Shown one piece after another: positions 54,441 to 63,593 of a stretch of DNA of 64,000 nucleotides (within the stretch, counting starts at the first letter, position 1; every line of letters begins with the position of its first letter). A program made the position numbers and the translations under genes. This DNA comes from Mesorhizobium qingshengii (GTDB lineage Bacteria > Pseudomonadota > Alphaproteobacteria > Rhizobiales > Rhizobiaceae). The notes under the pieces are model-generated. The model was not told where the DNA came from. It saw only the letters and a program-made list of their open reading frames with translations, and ran no database searches. Where the stretch lies: contig NZ_FMXM01000024.1 of the NCBI RefSeq assembly GCF_900103325.1, forward strand, positions 41,344 through 105,343. The letters run 5' to 3'.

Positions 54441-55138
54441 GACCATGGACCTTCGAGCAGATCGCGCGTTTCCTTGACCGCGATGTCCCAGATCGCCAGC
54501 ATGTCCTCGTCCGGACGCTCGTAATAACCGCCGAAATTGCCGTCGCCGAGATAGTCGCGAACCGCCTTGGGCGACATCAGCCGCATGCGGGCAAGATCGA
54601 TCATCGGCTTCTGCTGCGTCGGCAGTTTCACGCCCGCAAGCCGGGTCCAGGGGAAATTCTCCATCCAGGAGGCGTGCGAGGCGACCGGATCGATCTCCAG
54701 CACCTTGCCCATCGTTGCGGCGGCGGCCCACCAATTGTGGAATTTTATCGCGGTATCCGGATTGTCGGCCATCCACTCGATCGCCAGGGAGCTCGCCGGC
54801 TGGTTGCCGCCATGGCCGTTGACGATCAGGATGCGCCGAAACCCTTGCGCGCGCATGCCGTCGAGGATGTCCCTCACGAGGCGGATATAGGTTTCGGTGC
54901 GCAGGCTGATCGAACCGGGATAGGCCATGAAATAGGGCGTCAGACCATAGGCCACGACCGGAAACACCGGAATGCCGAGCGGTTCGGCCGCTTCCGCGGC
55001 GACCCGCTCGGACAGGATGGAGTCGACCGACAGCGACAGCTGCGCATGCTGTTCGGTGCTGCCCAGGGGAAGGATCGCGCGGTCGTCCTTGCGCAGGTAC
55101 TGTTCAACCTGCGGCCAGTTGCATTCGGAAATCCTCAC
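54437..55138 (-). CDS. Creatininase-family amidohydrolase
   Basis: A 233-aa protein. LPLGSTEQHAQLSLSVDS (Glu, His, Asp metal ligands) and ILIVNGHGGNQPA are the family signatures. Members open cyclic amides (creatinine) or cut formamides and peptides such as the mycofactocin precursor. The ATG overlaps the GntR gene stop. With the M20 enzyme in the same operon, opening of a cyclic amide or lactam followed by peptide-bond cleavage is a plausible sequence (inference). Confidence 0.83.
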   Translation of the reverse strand: MRISECNWPQVEQYLRKDDRAILPLGSTEQHAQLSLSVDSILSERVAAEAAEPLGIPVFPVVAYGLTPYFMAYPGSISLRTETYIRLVRDILDGMRAQGFRRILIVNGHGGNQPASSLAIEWMADNPDTAIKFHNWWAAAATMGKVLEIDPVASHASWMENFPWTRLAGVKLPTQQKPMIDLARMRLMSPKAVRDYLGDGNFGGYYERPDEDMLAIWDIAVKETRDLLEGPWS

Positions 55139-56124
55139 GACGCCTTCCTCTCCTGGTCTGTTGTGTTGTCGCCGGCCGCTTTGACCAGCGGCACCAGCAC
55201 CCGCTCGATCTCGGCCGTGTCAGGAGCGTGCCTGTATTCGAACGCCGCGACGCCCGCTTGAAGCCTTGCCAAAACGTCCTCGGCGCCGCTGGCAAACACC
55301 ACGACGTCGGACGCGCCAAGCAGTTCCTCAAGATCCGGCGTCTCGAGCGTAGCGCCGGTCAGGTGCTCGACATGAGGGGCGAAGCGCTGGACGCCGGCCT
55401 TCATGATCGGCAGGAAATCCGGAAACCGGGAGATGACGGCGACGCGCGCCAGCGAATCCAGCGCGGCCAGCGCCTTGCGCGTTTCTTCCGAAGGGATGAA
55501 GCTGATCGACACCACCTTGGTGTTGGTGACCAGCGACATCACCTCGCGCTGCCGGTTGACGAAAGTGACGGCGAGATCGGCCGAATTGGCGCGGGCACGG
55601 GCGGCGGGATCTCGTTCGATGGCCGAGATCGTCAGCGGCTCGACGGTCACGCTGTTTCCCAGGCGCGCGGCGATGAAGCGCGAATAGCTGGCGGTGGCGT
55701 CCGTGAACAGTCCGATCATGACGATCCTGGTGCGGGCACCTATGCTGTCTCGATAGAAGGCGCGCGCGCTGACCAGCGAAACGAGTTCGGCCGGCCTGAT
55801 CCCCGCGGCAATCCCGGCATCGATCAGCGCGTCGATCCGCCTGTGCAACTCCATCGCCTCCGGACGGGCGGCAAGCCGCGCGCGCCCGCTGCCGGTGACG
55901 AAGGAGCCGGACCCAGGACGCGTCTCAATCATGCCTGAAGCCTTGAGGTCGCCATAGACCTGGCTGACCGTCATCGGAGCCACGCCGACGCGCTCGGCCA
56001 GTTCCCTGACCGACGGCAGCAACTCTCCCGGCACCAATTCGCCACAGGCGATGCCGTATTCGATCAGCCCCTGCAACTGCGTGCGCAGCGGCACAGGCAG
56101 ATCGCGGTCAACCGAGAACTCCAT
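55135..56124 (-). CDS. GntR-family regulator with a long effector domain
   Basis: A 329-aa protein. The N-terminal winged HTH (VPLRTQLQGLIEYGIACGELVPGELLPSVRELAERVGVAPMTVSQVYGDLKASGMIETRPGSGSFV) is of YtrA/MocR type. The C-terminal 230 residues (TRIVMIGLFTDATASYSRFIAARL, LAVTFVNRQREVMSLV, ARVAVISRFPDFLPIMKAGV) resemble a two-lobed periplasmic-binding-protein-like domain, an unusual pairing. It heads the enzyme operon and is divergent from the peptide transporter; it probably controls both. Confidence 0.82.
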   Translation of the reverse strand: MEFSVDRDLPVPLRTQLQGLIEYGIACGELVPGELLPSVRELAERVGVAPMTVSQVYGDLKASGMIETRPGSGSFVTGSGRARLAARPEAMELHRRIDALIDAGIAAGIRPAELVSLVSARAFYRDSIGARTRIVMIGLFTDATASYSRFIAARLGNSVTVEPLTISAIERDPAARARANSADLAVTFVNRQREVMSLVTNTKVVSISFIPSEETRKALAALDSLARVAVISRFPDFLPIMKAGVQRFAPHVEHLTGATLETPDLEELLGASDVVVFASGAEDVLARLQAGVAAFEYRHAPDTAEIERVLVPLVKAAGDNTTDQERKAS

Positions 56125-56313
56125 TCAGGTTAGTCCAATCAACTGTATCATCCACCTATAACGCTTAGTCCGGTCGATCTAGGGTGACAAGCACGTTCTT
56201 GCGCCTGGGCAGGACTTTTCGTGGGACAATTCCGTTGACAGGATAGGCCACGCGTGAAAACGTTATGGCCAACAAGAACACTTGAAAATTCCTCTGGAGA
56301 TACGGGAGCCGTC

Positions 56314-57891
56314 ATGAACATGCTCGTTAAGGCTGCGTTGAGCGCGGCACTTCTCGTTGGTACCAGCTACGGCGCGCTTGCGGTCGAACGCGGCGGTACG
56401 CTGAAATACGGTCGCTATGCCGACAGTCTCTTTCTCGATCCGGTGCTCAACGATGCCAATGTCGACATCTGGGTCCTGTCCAATCTCTACGACACGCTGA
56501 TCCTGCCCACGGACGACGGCAAGGGCCTGAAGCCGGGCCTGGCGACTGACTGGAAGGTCTCCGACGATGGGCTCACGGTCACGCTGACACTGCGCGATGG
56601 TATCAAGTTCTCCGATGGCTCGCCGATCACCCCGGCCGACGTGCAGTGGTCGCTGAAGCGTGCCGCCGATCCGAAGAAAGGCATCTGGGGCTTCCTGGTC
56701 GGCTCGATCCAGGACGTTAGCACCGAAGGCGATCACACCGTCATCATCAAGCTCAAGAACACCGATCCGGCGATCCTTGCGGCGCTCACCGTGTTCAACA
56801 CCGCGATCCTGCCGATGAAAGCATTCGAGGCCTCGGAAGGGACGACCGACGAAGAAAAGGCGAAGAGCTTCTCGGCGCATCCGATCAGTTCCGGTCCGTT
56901 CGTCCTGCAGTCCTGGGACCACGGCCAGTCGATGAAGCTGACCCGCAACGAGAACTACTGGGCGAAGGGCGAGGACGGCAAGCCGCTGCCCTACCTCGAC
57001 GGCATCGATTTCGAGGTGATCCCCGACGATGCCACGCGCATCCTGAAATTGCAGTCGGGCGAGATCGATGGCGCCGAATTCATCCCCTATGCGCGCGTCG
57101 ACGAATTGAAACACGCCGACGGCATCGACATGAAACTCTACCCGTCGACCCGCGTCCAATACATCACCATGAACGTGCGCCCGAAGATCGGCGACAAGGA
57201 CAATCCGCTGTCGAACGAAAAAGTGCGCCAGGCGATGAACTACGCGACCAACAAGGAGGCGATCATCCAGGTGGTGACCCATGGCGTGGGGTCGCAGATG
57301 ACCTCGTTCATGTCCTCGGCGACGCCGCTGCACAAGGGTGACAAGCCGCTCTATCCCTACGATCTCGACAAGGCCAAGCAGCTGATGAAGGACGCCGGCT
57401 TCGAGAACGGCTTCCAAACCAGCCTGCTCGTGCTCGCTGGCAATCAGGACGAAATCGGCATCGCCACGGCGCTGCAGCAGATGTGGGGCCAGATTGGCAT
57501 CAAGCTCGACCTGCAGCAGGTCGACAATCCGAGCCGCACGCAGCAATACCGCGACGGCACGTTCACGATGCGCGAGGCGGCGTGGACCGACGACATTGCC
57601 GATCCGAACGAAATCGCTTCGTACTTCGTCTATTCGCCGACCATCGGCGCGCTGCACAGCGGCTGGAAGAGCGACGAGGCCGACAAGCTTTTCGAAGCCT
57701 CGCAAAAAGAGATCGACGCCGCCAAGCGTGCCGATCAGTATGCCAAGATGCAGGACATCTACAACAGCAGCGGACCGATCGTCCCGCTCTACGAAACGCC
57801 CTATCCGGTCGCGTTGAGCAAGAAGGTACAAGGCTTCGTGCAGATCCCGCTCGGCAACAATATCTTTGGCGCCGCGTGGCTGCAGAAGTAG
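56314..57891 (+). CDS. Peptide ABC transporter binding protein (SBP_bac_5/DppA family)
   Basis: A 525-aa precursor starting at the ATG at 56314 behind GGGAG. Signal peptide MNMLVKAALSAALLVGTSYGALA. LKPGLATDWKVSDDGLTVTLTLRDGIKFSDGSPITPADVQWSLKRA is the SBP_bac_5 signature, and the two-lobed fold runs to PLYETPYPVALSKKVQGF. It captures a peptide or similar amide for the DppBCDF-type importer that follows. It is divergent from the GntR operon, sharing its intergenic control region (56125-56313). Confidence 0.87.
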   Translation: MNMLVKAALSAALLVGTSYGALAVERGGTLKYGRYADSLFLDPVLNDANVDIWVLSNLYDTLILPTDDGKGLKPGLATDWKVSDDGLTVTLTLRDGIKFSDGSPITPADVQWSLKRAADPKKGIWGFLVGSIQDVSTEGDHTVIIKLKNTDPAILAALTVFNTAILPMKAFEASEGTTDEEKAKSFSAHPISSGPFVLQSWDHGQSMKLTRNENYWAKGEDGKPLPYLDGIDFEVIPDDATRILKLQSGEIDGAEFIPYARVDELKHADGIDMKLYPSTRVQYITMNVRPKIGDKDNPLSNEKVRQAMNYATNKEAIIQVVTHGVGSQMTSFMSSATPLHKGDKPLYPYDLDKAKQLMKDAGFENGFQTSLLVLAGNQDEIGIATALQQMWGQIGIKLDLQQVDNPSRTQQYRDGTFTMREAAWTDDIADPNEIASYFVYSPTIGALHSGWKSDEADKLFEASQKEIDAAKRADQYAKMQDIYNSSGPIVPLYETPYPVALSKKVQGFVQIPLGNNIFGAAWLQK

Positions 57892-57966
57892 GCTGATCGC
57901 CTGAGGCGGCGAGCGTCCGTCGTTCGCCGCCATCTTGCTCCAATTCAACAAGGTCTGGATCACCTC

Positions 57967-58905
57967 TTGCCGCTGTTGGGCTTCATTTTCCGACGAGTTC
58001 TGCAGACCATTCCGACCATCGCTTTCATTCTGGTGGTCACCTTCATCCTCGTTCGGCTTTTGCCGGGCGATCCGGCGAGCGCCATGCTCGGCGACCGCGC
58101 CATCGACGCCGACGTCCAGCGCATCAATGCCAAGCTTGGGCTCGACCAGCCCATCCCCATGCAGTTCCTCTACTTCACCAAGGCGGTCTTTACCGGCGAT
58201 CTCGGCAACTCGATCGGCCTGAAGCTGCCGGTGATCGAACTGATCGCGCACCGTCTCCCCGTCACATTGATGCTTACCGGAATGGCCGCCCTGATCGCGC
58301 TGCTGATGGCGGTGCCGCTGTCCTTCGTCGCGGCGCTCAACCGTGGCGGCGCGCCGGACACCATCATTCGAGGCACCTTCCAGATTGGCCTGTCGATGCC
58401 GGTCTTCTATGTCGGACTGGTGCTGCTGACCGTGTTTGCCGCGAAATTGCGCTGGTTTCCGGTCGGCGGCTACGGCGAGAACTTCCTCGACGATCTCTAC
58501 CATCTCTTCCTTCCCGCCATGACGCTGGCGCTCAGCCTTTCCGCCGTGCTCATGCGCAATCTGCGCGCCGCCATCATCGGCGTGGTTGGCGCCGACTATG
58601 TCGACTTTGCCCGCGCCAAGGGCCTTCGCGCGAGGGTGATCATGACGCGCCATGTGCTGCGCAATGCGCTGATTTCGACGGTCACGCTGTTCGGCCTGTC
58701 GATCGGCACGCTGCTCGGCGGCGCGGTCATCACCGAAACGGTGTTCGCCATTCCCGGCGCCGGGCGGCTGATGATCGAGGCCATTTACGGCCGCGACTAT
58801 CCCGTTATCCAGGGGTTGACGATCGCGCTGGCGCTGCTCGTGTCATTCACCTTTCTCCTGACCGACATCGTCCAGGCATGGCTCGATCCACGGGTGGCGC
58901 GATGA
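57967..58905 (+). CDS. Peptide ABC transporter permease (DppB-like)
   Basis: A 312-aa protein with a TTG start at 57967. LLGFIFRRVLQTIPTIAFILVVTFILVRLLPGDPASAMLG is the DppB/OppB N-terminus and AKGLRARVIMTRHVLRNALISTVTLFGLSIGTLLGGAVITETVFAIPGAG contains the EAA loop. The stop overlaps the DppC start (ATGA). Six membrane segments. Confidence 0.87.
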   Translation: MPLLGFIFRRVLQTIPTIAFILVVTFILVRLLPGDPASAMLGDRAIDADVQRINAKLGLDQPIPMQFLYFTKAVFTGDLGNSIGLKLPVIELIAHRLPVTLMLTGMAALIALLMAVPLSFVAALNRGGAPDTIIRGTFQIGLSMPVFYVGLVLLTVFAAKLRWFPVGGYGENFLDDLYHLFLPAMTLALSLSAVLMRNLRAAIIGVVGADYVDFARAKGLRARVIMTRHVLRNALISTVTLFGLSIGTLLGGAVITETVFAIPGAGRLMIEAIYGRDYPVIQGLTIALALLVSFTFLLTDIVQAWLDPRVAR

Positions 58906-59750
58906 GCACCGGCACCGTCCAGATCGCGCTGCCAGCGAAACGGCGCCGGGCATTGCCGGGCACACTTGTCGGCGCGATCATCGTGCTCGGCGCGAGCCTT
59001 GCCATGGCATTCTTTCCGGGTCTCTTCGCGCCCTACGATCCGACCGCCTTCGACTACAACGCCATCATGCAGGCGCCGAGCGCGGCGCACCCATTCGGCA
59101 CCGACAATTTCGGCCGCGACATGCTGTCCCGCGTCATCCACGCCTATCGCATCGATATGCAGATCGCGGTATTCGCAACCACCGCGCCCTTTGTCTTCGG
59201 CACCATTGTCGGTGCCCTGGTCGGCTATGTCGGCGGCTGGGCGGAAGCCCTGTTTGGCCGTGTGGTCGATGCGGTCATCACCTTTCCGTTCCTGGTGCTG
59301 GTCATCGCCATCGTCTCGGTGCTCGGTCCCGGTCTGGGAAACATGTACATCGCCGTCGGCGTCATCGGCTGGGTGTTCTATGCCCGGCTGGTCGCGGCGG
59401 AGATCAAGATCCAGCGCCGGCTCGATTATGCCGACGCGGCGCGGGGCATGGGGTACGGCCACACGCGCATCATATTCCGCCATCTCCTGCCCAATGCGAT
59501 AACGCCGGCCGTCGTCTACTGGATGACCGACATGGCGCTCGCCATCCTGCTCGGCTCCAGCCTCGGCTATCTCGGCCTTGGCGCGCAGCCGCCGGCCGCT
59601 GAGTGGGGCGTGCTGATCGCCGACGGCAAGAATTTCATGACCACCGCATGGTGGGTGTCCGTATTCCCCGGCATCGCCATCGTCATCACCGGCCTCGGCT
59701 TCAGCCTCGCCGGTGACGCGCTGGCGGATCTTCTGAGGGTCAACCGATGA
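58902..59750 (+). CDS. Peptide ABC transporter permease (DppC-like)
   Basis: A 282-aa protein. HPFGTDNFGRDMLSRVIHAYRIDMQIAVFATTAPFVFGTIVGALVGYVGGW is the DppC/OppC signature; the EAA loop is DAARGMGYGHTRIIFRHLLPNAITPAVVYW. Overlaps both neighbours by ATGA junctions. Confidence 0.88.
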   Translation: MSTGTVQIALPAKRRRALPGTLVGAIIVLGASLAMAFFPGLFAPYDPTAFDYNAIMQAPSAAHPFGTDNFGRDMLSRVIHAYRIDMQIAVFATTAPFVFGTIVGALVGYVGGWAEALFGRVVDAVITFPFLVLVIAIVSVLGPGLGNMYIAVGVIGWVFYARLVAAEIKIQRRLDYADAARGMGYGHTRIIFRHLLPNAITPAVVYWMTDMALAILLGSSLGYLGLGAQPPAAEWGVLIADGKNFMTTAWWVSVFPGIAIVITGLGFSLAGDALADLLRVNR

Positions 59751-60748
59751 CGGTGCCAATGCCTGGCGGCGGTCTCAAGGTGCGCGGCCTCACCACCACT
59801 TTCGTCACACCGAGAGGCCGGGCCACCGTCGTCGACGGCATCAGTCTCGATGTCGCGCCAGGCGAGATCGTTGGCCTGGTCGGCGAGTCCGGATCGGGCA
59901 AGAGCATCACATTGCGCTCGATCGTGCGGCTGGTGCGCGAACCGGGCAAGGTGAGCGGTCAGGTCGAATGGCAGGGCCGTGACCTGATGGCGATGAGCGA
60001 GGCGGACCTGCGCAAGGTGCGCGGGGCCGAGATCGCGATGATTTTTCAGGAGCCGATGACGGCGCTCAACCCGGTTCTGCCGGTCCGCCTGCAGATCGAG
60101 GAAAATCTAAGCGCCCACACAACGCTCGACCGCCGCGCCCGCCGTCAACGCGCGTTGGAACTGATGAACATCGTCGGCATTCCAGCCGCCGAGCGGCGTC
60201 TCGACGAATACCCGCACCAGTTTTCCGGGGGCATGCGCCAGCGGGTGATGATCGCGATCGCGCTGGCCAGTTCGCCGAAATTGCTGCTCGCCGACGAGCC
60301 GACAACGGCGCTCGACGTGACCATCCAGGACCAAATCCTGAAGCTTATCCTCGACCTGCGCGACCGCTTCGGCATGAGCGTGCTGTTCGTCACTCACGAT
60401 CTCGGCGTCGTCGCGGCGACCTGCGACCGCATGGCGGTGATGTATGCCGGGCGTATCGTCGAGACCGGCACGGTGGCGCAGGTGTTCGCCGAGCCGCACC
60501 ATCCCTATACGCGTGGACTGCTTGGTTCCGTGCCGCGCATCGGCGCCGAGCGCAGCATGCTTTTATCGATCGAGGGCGCGCCGCCGGGTCTGATCGATCT
60601 GCCGGAGGGCTGCGCCTTTCACCCACGTTGTGCCTTTGCCACAGATCGCTGCCGTGCCGAGCGGCCGCCGCTCGAACGCTTCGCCGCCGGCAGAGAGGTC
60701 GCCTGCTTCCACCATCGAACAGTGGCCGCGATGGCGGAGGCGGCCTAA
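59747..60748 (+). CDS. Peptide ABC transporter ATPase (DppD-like)
   Basis: A 333-aa ATPase: Walker A GESGSGKS, signature SGGMRQRVMIAIALA, Walker B LLLADEPTTALDVT, His switch VTHDLGVVAATCDR. The C-terminal CAFHPRCAFATDRCRAERP is the Opp/Dpp Cys-rich iron-sulfur-like motif. Confidence 0.9.
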   Translation: MTVPMPGGGLKVRGLTTTFVTPRGRATVVDGISLDVAPGEIVGLVGESGSGKSITLRSIVRLVREPGKVSGQVEWQGRDLMAMSEADLRKVRGAEIAMIFQEPMTALNPVLPVRLQIEENLSAHTTLDRRARRQRALELMNIVGIPAAERRLDEYPHQFSGGMRQRVMIAIALASSPKLLLADEPTTALDVTIQDQILKLILDLRDRFGMSVLFVTHDLGVVAATCDRMAVMYAGRIVETGTVAQVFAEPHHPYTRGLLGSVPRIGAERSMLLSIEGAPPGLIDLPEGCAFHPRCAFATDRCRAERPPLERFAAGREVACFHHRTVAAMAEAA

Positions 60749-61767
60749 TGCGGGAAATGCCGCTGATCTCCGTCGAAGGCGTCTCCAAGCGGTTTCGCTT
60801 TCCCCGGACCGCGTCCGACATACTTACCGGCAGACCGCCTGCCGCTGTCCATGCGTTGAACAACGTCGATCTGGAAGTGTATCGCGGCGAGACGCTCGGC
60901 ATCGTTGGTGAATCCGGCTGCGGAAAATCCACGCTGGCGCGTTGTCTCGTGCGGCTGTTGGAGCCGGACGAAGGGCTGGTGCGTTTCGACGGCAAGGACA
61001 TCAGTTTGCTGCGCCCGGGGGAACGGCGCGCCTTCAACCGCCGCGTCCAGATGATCTTTCAGGATCCCTACAGTTCGCTCAATCCGCGCATGTCGGTGCG
61101 ACAGGTTCTGTCCGAAGCGTTGAGCGTGCATGCGATGCGGCCGAAGGCCGATATCCCGACGCGCATCACCGAGCTGCTGGGCCTTGTCCGGCTCCCGGCG
61201 GACGCCGCCGACCGCTATCCGCACGAGTTCTCCGGCGGGCAGCGCCAGCGCATCGGCATCGCGCGCGCTCTTGCCGTCGAGCCGGATGTGCTGGTCGCCG
61301 ACGAACTGGTCTCCGCGCTCGATGTCTCGGTGCAGGCACAGGTCATCAACCTTCTGCTGGATCTCCAGGAACGGCTGAAGCTTACCGTCGTCTTCGTCGC
61401 GCATGACCTCAGGCTGGTGCGCCACATCTCGCACCGTGTCGCGGTGATGTATCTCGGCAAAGTGGTCGAGATCAGCCCAACGGAAGCGCTGTTTGCAGCA
61501 CCTCGCCACCCTTATTCGAAAGCGCTGCTCGATGCTGCGCCCGAACTCGACCCGTCGCGGCGAACGCGCGTTGCGGCGGCACGCGGCGAACTCCCCAATC
61601 CACTTGATCTGCCCGCCGGCTGCCTATTCAACACGCGGTGTCCGTTCGCGTTCGAGCGTTGCTTTGCCGAGCGCCCTGCCCTCTCCGCCCGTGGACCCGC
61701 CCATTTCGCTGCCTGTCATCTGCCCGATTTCGGCAATCCGGCGCCCGAAACAATCGCCGCACAATGA
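60748..61767 (+). CDS. Peptide ABC transporter ATPase (DppF-like)
   Basis: A 339-aa ATPase overlapping DppD by one base (TAATG). Walker A GESGCGKST, QDPYSSLNPRMSVRQVL Q-loop, signature SGGQRQRIGIARALA. Walker B reads VLVADELVSALDVS, where the usual P after the catalytic Glu is L. C-terminal Cys motif CLFNTRCPFAFERC. Confidence 0.9.
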   Translation: MREMPLISVEGVSKRFRFPRTASDILTGRPPAAVHALNNVDLEVYRGETLGIVGESGCGKSTLARCLVRLLEPDEGLVRFDGKDISLLRPGERRAFNRRVQMIFQDPYSSLNPRMSVRQVLSEALSVHAMRPKADIPTRITELLGLVRLPADAADRYPHEFSGGQRQRIGIARALAVEPDVLVADELVSALDVSVQAQVINLLLDLQERLKLTVVFVAHDLRLVRHISHRVAVMYLGKVVEISPTEALFAAPRHPYSKALLDAAPELDPSRRTRVAAARGELPNPLDLPAGCLFNTRCPFAFERCFAERPALSARGPAHFAACHLPDFGNPAPETIAAQ

Positions 61768-63332
61768 CCCTGCGGAAGAACCGAAATTTCCGACTCGACA
61801 GCTATGAGACGCCGATGAGCTATGCCGCATTCGAAGCCGAGGTCGCCAAGGTCAACGACATCTTGTGCGCGGTGAACGTGCTTGTCTGGGATTCGCGTAC
61901 CATGATGCCCCCGGCCGCGGCCGAGGCGCGCGGCAAGCAATTGGGCACGCTGGTGGCAGTCGCACGCGAAATCGCTACCGGCGACAGCATGCGGAAGTCC
62001 CTCGACGCTGCGCGCATGGAACTCGCGGGAATGCCCGGTGAGCACCTTCGAAGGCGGGCGCTCGATGACGCGGCAAGTGCGATCGCCACACTCGGCCGCA
62101 TTCCGGCCCGGCTGGTGCAGGAATCAGCAGAGCGGCGGACCGAGGGCCAGGCGATATGGATCAAGGCGCGTGCCGAGAACGATTTCGCCGCCTTCGTACC
62201 GGTGCTCGAGCGAACCGTCGCGCTGCAGCGCGAGATCGGCGAGCATATCGGCTATGCCGACCATCCCTACGATGCGGCGTGCGGCACCTTCGAGCCCGAC
62301 ATAAGCTGGGCGCAGCTCAAGCATCTATACGCCGATCTGAAAGGTGCGATCGGACCGCTGCTCCAAGCTGCGCTGCAAGCCCGGCCGGCGCGCGTCGATG
62401 TTCTGGAACGCACCTATCCGATCGAAAAGCAGAAAGCCTTCTCGAAGGCAGTGGCCGCTCGCATGGGGTACGACTTCGAGCGCGGCCGGCTCGACGACAC
62501 GGTTCATCCGTTCGAGATTTCCTTCACGCGTACCGATGCACGCATCACCGGCCGCTTCCGTGAGAATTGGCTGCCGGGCGGCCTCTTCGCTGTCTGGCAC
62601 GAAGCCGGCCACGGCATTTACGAGCAGGGCGTTGCGCCCGAGTTCACGCGTTCGGTCTTCACTACCGACCTCCTCAATCTCTACGCGGTCGGCGGCACCA
62701 GCTTCGGCATGCATGAATCGCAATCACGGCTGTGGGAGAACCGCGTCGGCCGCTCTCGGCGCTTCTGGGAACAGAATTTCGGGGCATTGCAAGCCGAGTT
62801 TCCCGGTCAACTCGCCGATGTCTCGGTCGCCGAGTTCTGGCGCGCGGTGAATGCACCACGCCCCAGCCTGATCCGGGTCGAGGCCGACGAACTCACTTAC
62901 GACTTGCACATCATCTTGCGTTCGGAGATCGAGGCCGGATTGATGGACGGCACCTTGCGGGTCGCCGACCTTCCCGCGATCTGGGCGGACAAGGTCCGCG
63001 GCTATCTTGGCCTCGATGTGCCGACCAACACGCTGGGCGTGTTGCAGGATGCACATTGGTCGGCGGGCATGATCGGATCCTTCCCGACCTACACGATGGG
63101 CAACATAATGTCCTCGCAACTGTTCAAGGCGGCGACCAAGGTGCCTGAGATTGAGCGCGGCCTCGAGGCCGGCGACTATGTGCCGCTGAGGACATGGCTG
63201 GGGGACAAGGTGCATCGTCACGGCCGCTCGCTGACGCCGGCCGAAATCATGAACGCCGCAACCGGAAAGGTGCTCGGGACCGACGACTACATCGACGATC
63301 TCCGTCGCAAGGTGGCCGAGTTGCACGCATAG
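61764..63332 (+). CDS. M32 family metallocarboxypeptidase
   Basis: A 522-aa protein; the ATG at 61764 overlaps the DppF stop, though ATG at codon 18 (MSYAAFEAEV) would also fit the family start. The zinc motif HEAGH is at 279-283, with MHESQSRLWEN supplying the third ligand (Glu) downstream. VLVWDSRTMMPPAAAEARGKQ and DIHIILR-like DLHIILRSEIEAGLMDG are M32 blocks. It would release C-terminal residues from imported peptides, closing the uptake operon. Confidence 0.87.
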   Translation: MTLRKNRNFRLDSYETPMSYAAFEAEVAKVNDILCAVNVLVWDSRTMMPPAAAEARGKQLGTLVAVAREIATGDSMRKSLDAARMELAGMPGEHLRRRALDDAASAIATLGRIPARLVQESAERRTEGQAIWIKARAENDFAAFVPVLERTVALQREIGEHIGYADHPYDAACGTFEPDISWAQLKHLYADLKGAIGPLLQAALQARPARVDVLERTYPIEKQKAFSKAVAARMGYDFERGRLDDTVHPFEISFTRTDARITGRFRENWLPGGLFAVWHEAGHGIYEQGVAPEFTRSVFTTDLLNLYAVGGTSFGMHESQSRLWENRVGRSRRFWEQNFGALQAEFPGQLADVSVAEFWRAVNAPRPSLIRVEADELTYDLHIILRSEIEAGLMDGTLRVADLPAIWADKVRGYLGLDVPTNTLGVLQDAHWSAGMIGSFPTYTMGNIMSSQLFKAATKVPEIERGLEAGDYVPLRTWLGDKVHRHGRSLTPAEIMNAATGKVLGTDDYIDDLRRKVAELHA

Positions 63333-63416
63333 CGCCTGCATGGAGAGGCTTCGTCTCGTCAAATATCACCATCCCGGGCGATTCAGGGATTTGTCTGTCA
63401 TAGAACCCGCTCTTGA

Positions 63417-63593
63417 ATGGCACGCACTGTCGACGAAGAAACCTGGGAGCAAGGAAAACAGCTGATCGCCCGAAGGGCGGGAAGTCAGACGTTACGCGGA
63501 GTTTGGCCCTTCGAGCTGACGGATCGCAATGTCCGCCAAGTGGTGCTAAACGGGCGGTGTCAGATGGCTCCTTTGAGGCGGTGGGTTCAATAG
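63417..63593 (+). pseudogene. Short ORF truncated by the IS30-like element
   Basis: From the ATG at 63417 a 58-residue frame begins MARTVDEETWEQGKQLIARRAG and reads well until about residue 46. The last residues derive from the IS end. No family was recognised. The original gene was probably longer and cut by the insertion. Confidence 0.4.

Noticed and set aside
56263..58653. A 796-codon open frame on the minus strand
   Set aside because: It lies antisense to the peptide-binding protein and permease genes, has Arg/His/Gln-rich composition and no family resemblance. The plus-strand genes have clear motifs.
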